The translations under genes were made by a program, and so were the position numbers. The notes below the pieces were generated by a model that had not been told where the DNA came from, did not search any database, and saw nothing but the letters and a program-made list of their open reading frames with translations. A stretch of DNA of 64,000 nucleotides from CAHJXF01 sp038254545 (GTDB lineage Bacteria; Pseudomonadota; Gammaproteobacteria; Burkholderiales; Burkholderiaceae_D): assembly GCA_038254545.1 (NCBI GenBank), contig JBBSGB010000017.1:1-64000 (forward strand). Direction: 5' to 3'. Below, in pieces: positions 63,227-64,000 of the stretch. The number at the start of each line of letters is the position of its first letter. Within the stretch, counting starts at the first letter, position 1.

Positions 63227-64000
63227 TCACTTGCCCAGCACGTCTCCGAACAAGACCCACTGCTTGCCATCGAAGCGCGCAAGCTGCGCCTGCTCGAAAG
63301 GCGAGTAGTCGGTGGGGCTGGTGTTGACCGCGATGCCTGGCAGCATCATTGGCAGCTTGAGGTCCTTCAGATTGGCGGCCTGCTTCATCACGTTCTCGCG
63401 CGTGAGGTCGTCGCCGCATTGCTTCAACACCTGCACCATGATCTGCGCGGCCAGGTATCCGTAGGTATTGCTCGCATCCTTCAGATTGCCCTCCGGGTAG
63501 TACTTGGCCATGAATGCGGCCCATTCCTTCATCGCCGGATCATCCTTCCACTGCGGGTCGGTAGGGTCCTTGTAGTACTCGATCGTGATCAGGCCTTCGG
63601 ATTTGTCCAGGCCCGCTGGCGTCAGCACGGCGCCGACCGACGCTGCGACGTTGTTGATGATGTGCAGCGGCTTCCATCCCGAGTCATAGACCTTGCGCAC
63701 CGCCTGCGCGCCGAACTTGGGCGTGGTGATGTTCACGAACGTGTCTGCGCCCGACCCCTTCAATGTGAGGATTTGCGAATCGACCGTGGGGTCGGTCACT
63801 TCGTAGGTCGCTTCGGCCACGATCATTTTAGCGGCGGCTGCGCCCAGGCCTTCCTTCAATCCATTGAGCACGTCCTTGCCGTAGTCGTCGTTCTGATAGA
63901 GCACCGCGATCTTGGCGTTGGGCTTGTTCTTCAGCAGGTACTTGGCGTAGATCTGACCCTCGGTCTCGTAGCTGATGTTCAGACCCATGGTCCACGGATT
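63227..64000 (-). CDS. Branched-chain-type ABC transporter substrate-binding protein, C-terminal part (cut by window edge)
   Basis: 258 codons, the start lying beyond 64000. Type I periplasmic binding fold: LYQNDDYGKDVLNGLKEGLG, TDPTVDSQILTLKGSGADTF, YYKDPTDPQWKDDPAMKEW and NTYGYLAAQIMVQVLKQCG, typical of the LivJ-like group that handles amino or aromatic acids. Distinct from the binding protein at 23785. Ligand unknown; no permease is in the window. Confidence 0.88.
   Translation of the reverse strand, partial: NPWTMGLNISYETEGQIYAKYLLKNKPNAKIAVLYQNDDYGKDVLNGLKEGLGAAAAKMIVAEATYEVTDPTVDSQILTLKGSGADTFVNITTPKFGAQAVRKVYDSGWKPLHIINNVAASVGAVLTPAGLDKSEGLITIEYYKDPTDPQWKDDPAMKEWAAFMAKYYPEGNLKDASNTYGYLAAQIMVQVLKQCGDDLTRENVMKQAANLKDLKLPMMLPGIAVNTSPTDYSPFEQAQLARFDGKQWVLFGDVLGK

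Noticed and set aside
1..64000. CRISPR arrays, insertion sequences, prophage genes, tRNA or rRNA genes.
   Set aside because: No array of spaced direct repeats, no transposase or integrase motifs, and no cloverleaf or rRNA sequence was recognised by eye; a covariance-model scan would be needed to exclude small RNAs.

Overview
The window is a gene-dense (no gene-free stretch above about 300 bases), high-GC chromosomal segment. The housekeeping order leuS-lptE-holA-proA, the recG...oxyR...dps-ubiA neighbourhood, proC-yggS divergent from pilT-pilU, and an NAD-linked fds formate dehydrogenase with an FdsR-type regulator all point to a betaproteobacterium of the order Burkholderiales. I see no rRNA, tRNA, CRISPR, transposase, phage gene or replication origin. 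The genus cannot be fixed from the sequence alone.

Layout. 1-5.5 kb: formate module, an OFA-family transporter plus fdsG-fdsB-fdsA (cut by the left edge) reading leftward, and the divergent regulator fdsR. 5.7-9.4 kb: ferredoxin-NADP reductase, a di-haem cytochrome coupled to a Tat-exported metallophosphoesterase, and an RDD/CPBP membrane-protein pair. 9.6-19.3 kb: a four-gene tripartite multidrug efflux operon of MdtABC type with its own outer-membrane channel. 19.3-29.9 kb: an aromatic catabolism locus. A leftward IclR-family regulator with a DUF1345 membrane protein faces a rightward unit pcaI-pcaJ-pcaH-pcaG, a five-gene branched-chain-type ABC importer, pobA and a 67-aa ORF. The divergent control region carries a perfect 19-bp palindrome, extra half-sites and two good sigma-70-like promoters. 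Together these genes should import 4-hydroxybenzoate or protocatechuate, hydroxylate and ring-cleave it, and activate 3-oxoadipate; pcaB, pcaC, pcaD and the thiolase must be elsewhere.

29.9-34.8 kb: an APC transporter, a RidA-family protein and recG. 34.8-36.7 kb: an AT-richer islet with a 110-aa winged-helix protein and an orphan soluble histidine kinase. 36.7-41.2 kb: an acyl-CoA dehydrogenase, CaiB/BaiF CoA-transferase, CitE-like lyase and orphan TRAP binding protein, probably one organic-acid degradation operon. 41.2-43.7 kb: oxyR, dps, ubiA. 43.7-49.1 kb: thioesterase, proC, yggS, then pilT, a 76-aa membrane protein, pilU and a glutathione peroxidase. 49.0-54.3 kb (leftward): RNA methyltransferase, DsbA-like isomerase, hemJ and a hybrid PAS histidine kinase. 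54.3-59.9 kb (leftward): proA, holA, lptE, leuS. 60.2-63.1 kb: a large secreted lipoprotein with three Ig-like domains and twelve NHL repeats, followed by a strong hairpin terminator and the 3' part of a second branched-chain-type ABC binding protein cut by the right edge.

I did not find a clearly unprecedented system. The best leads are the pca control region and its out-of-frame leader, the small membrane ORF between pilT and pilU, the acyl-CoA dehydrogenase cluster with a relocated catalytic base, and the winged-helix/orphan kinase islet.
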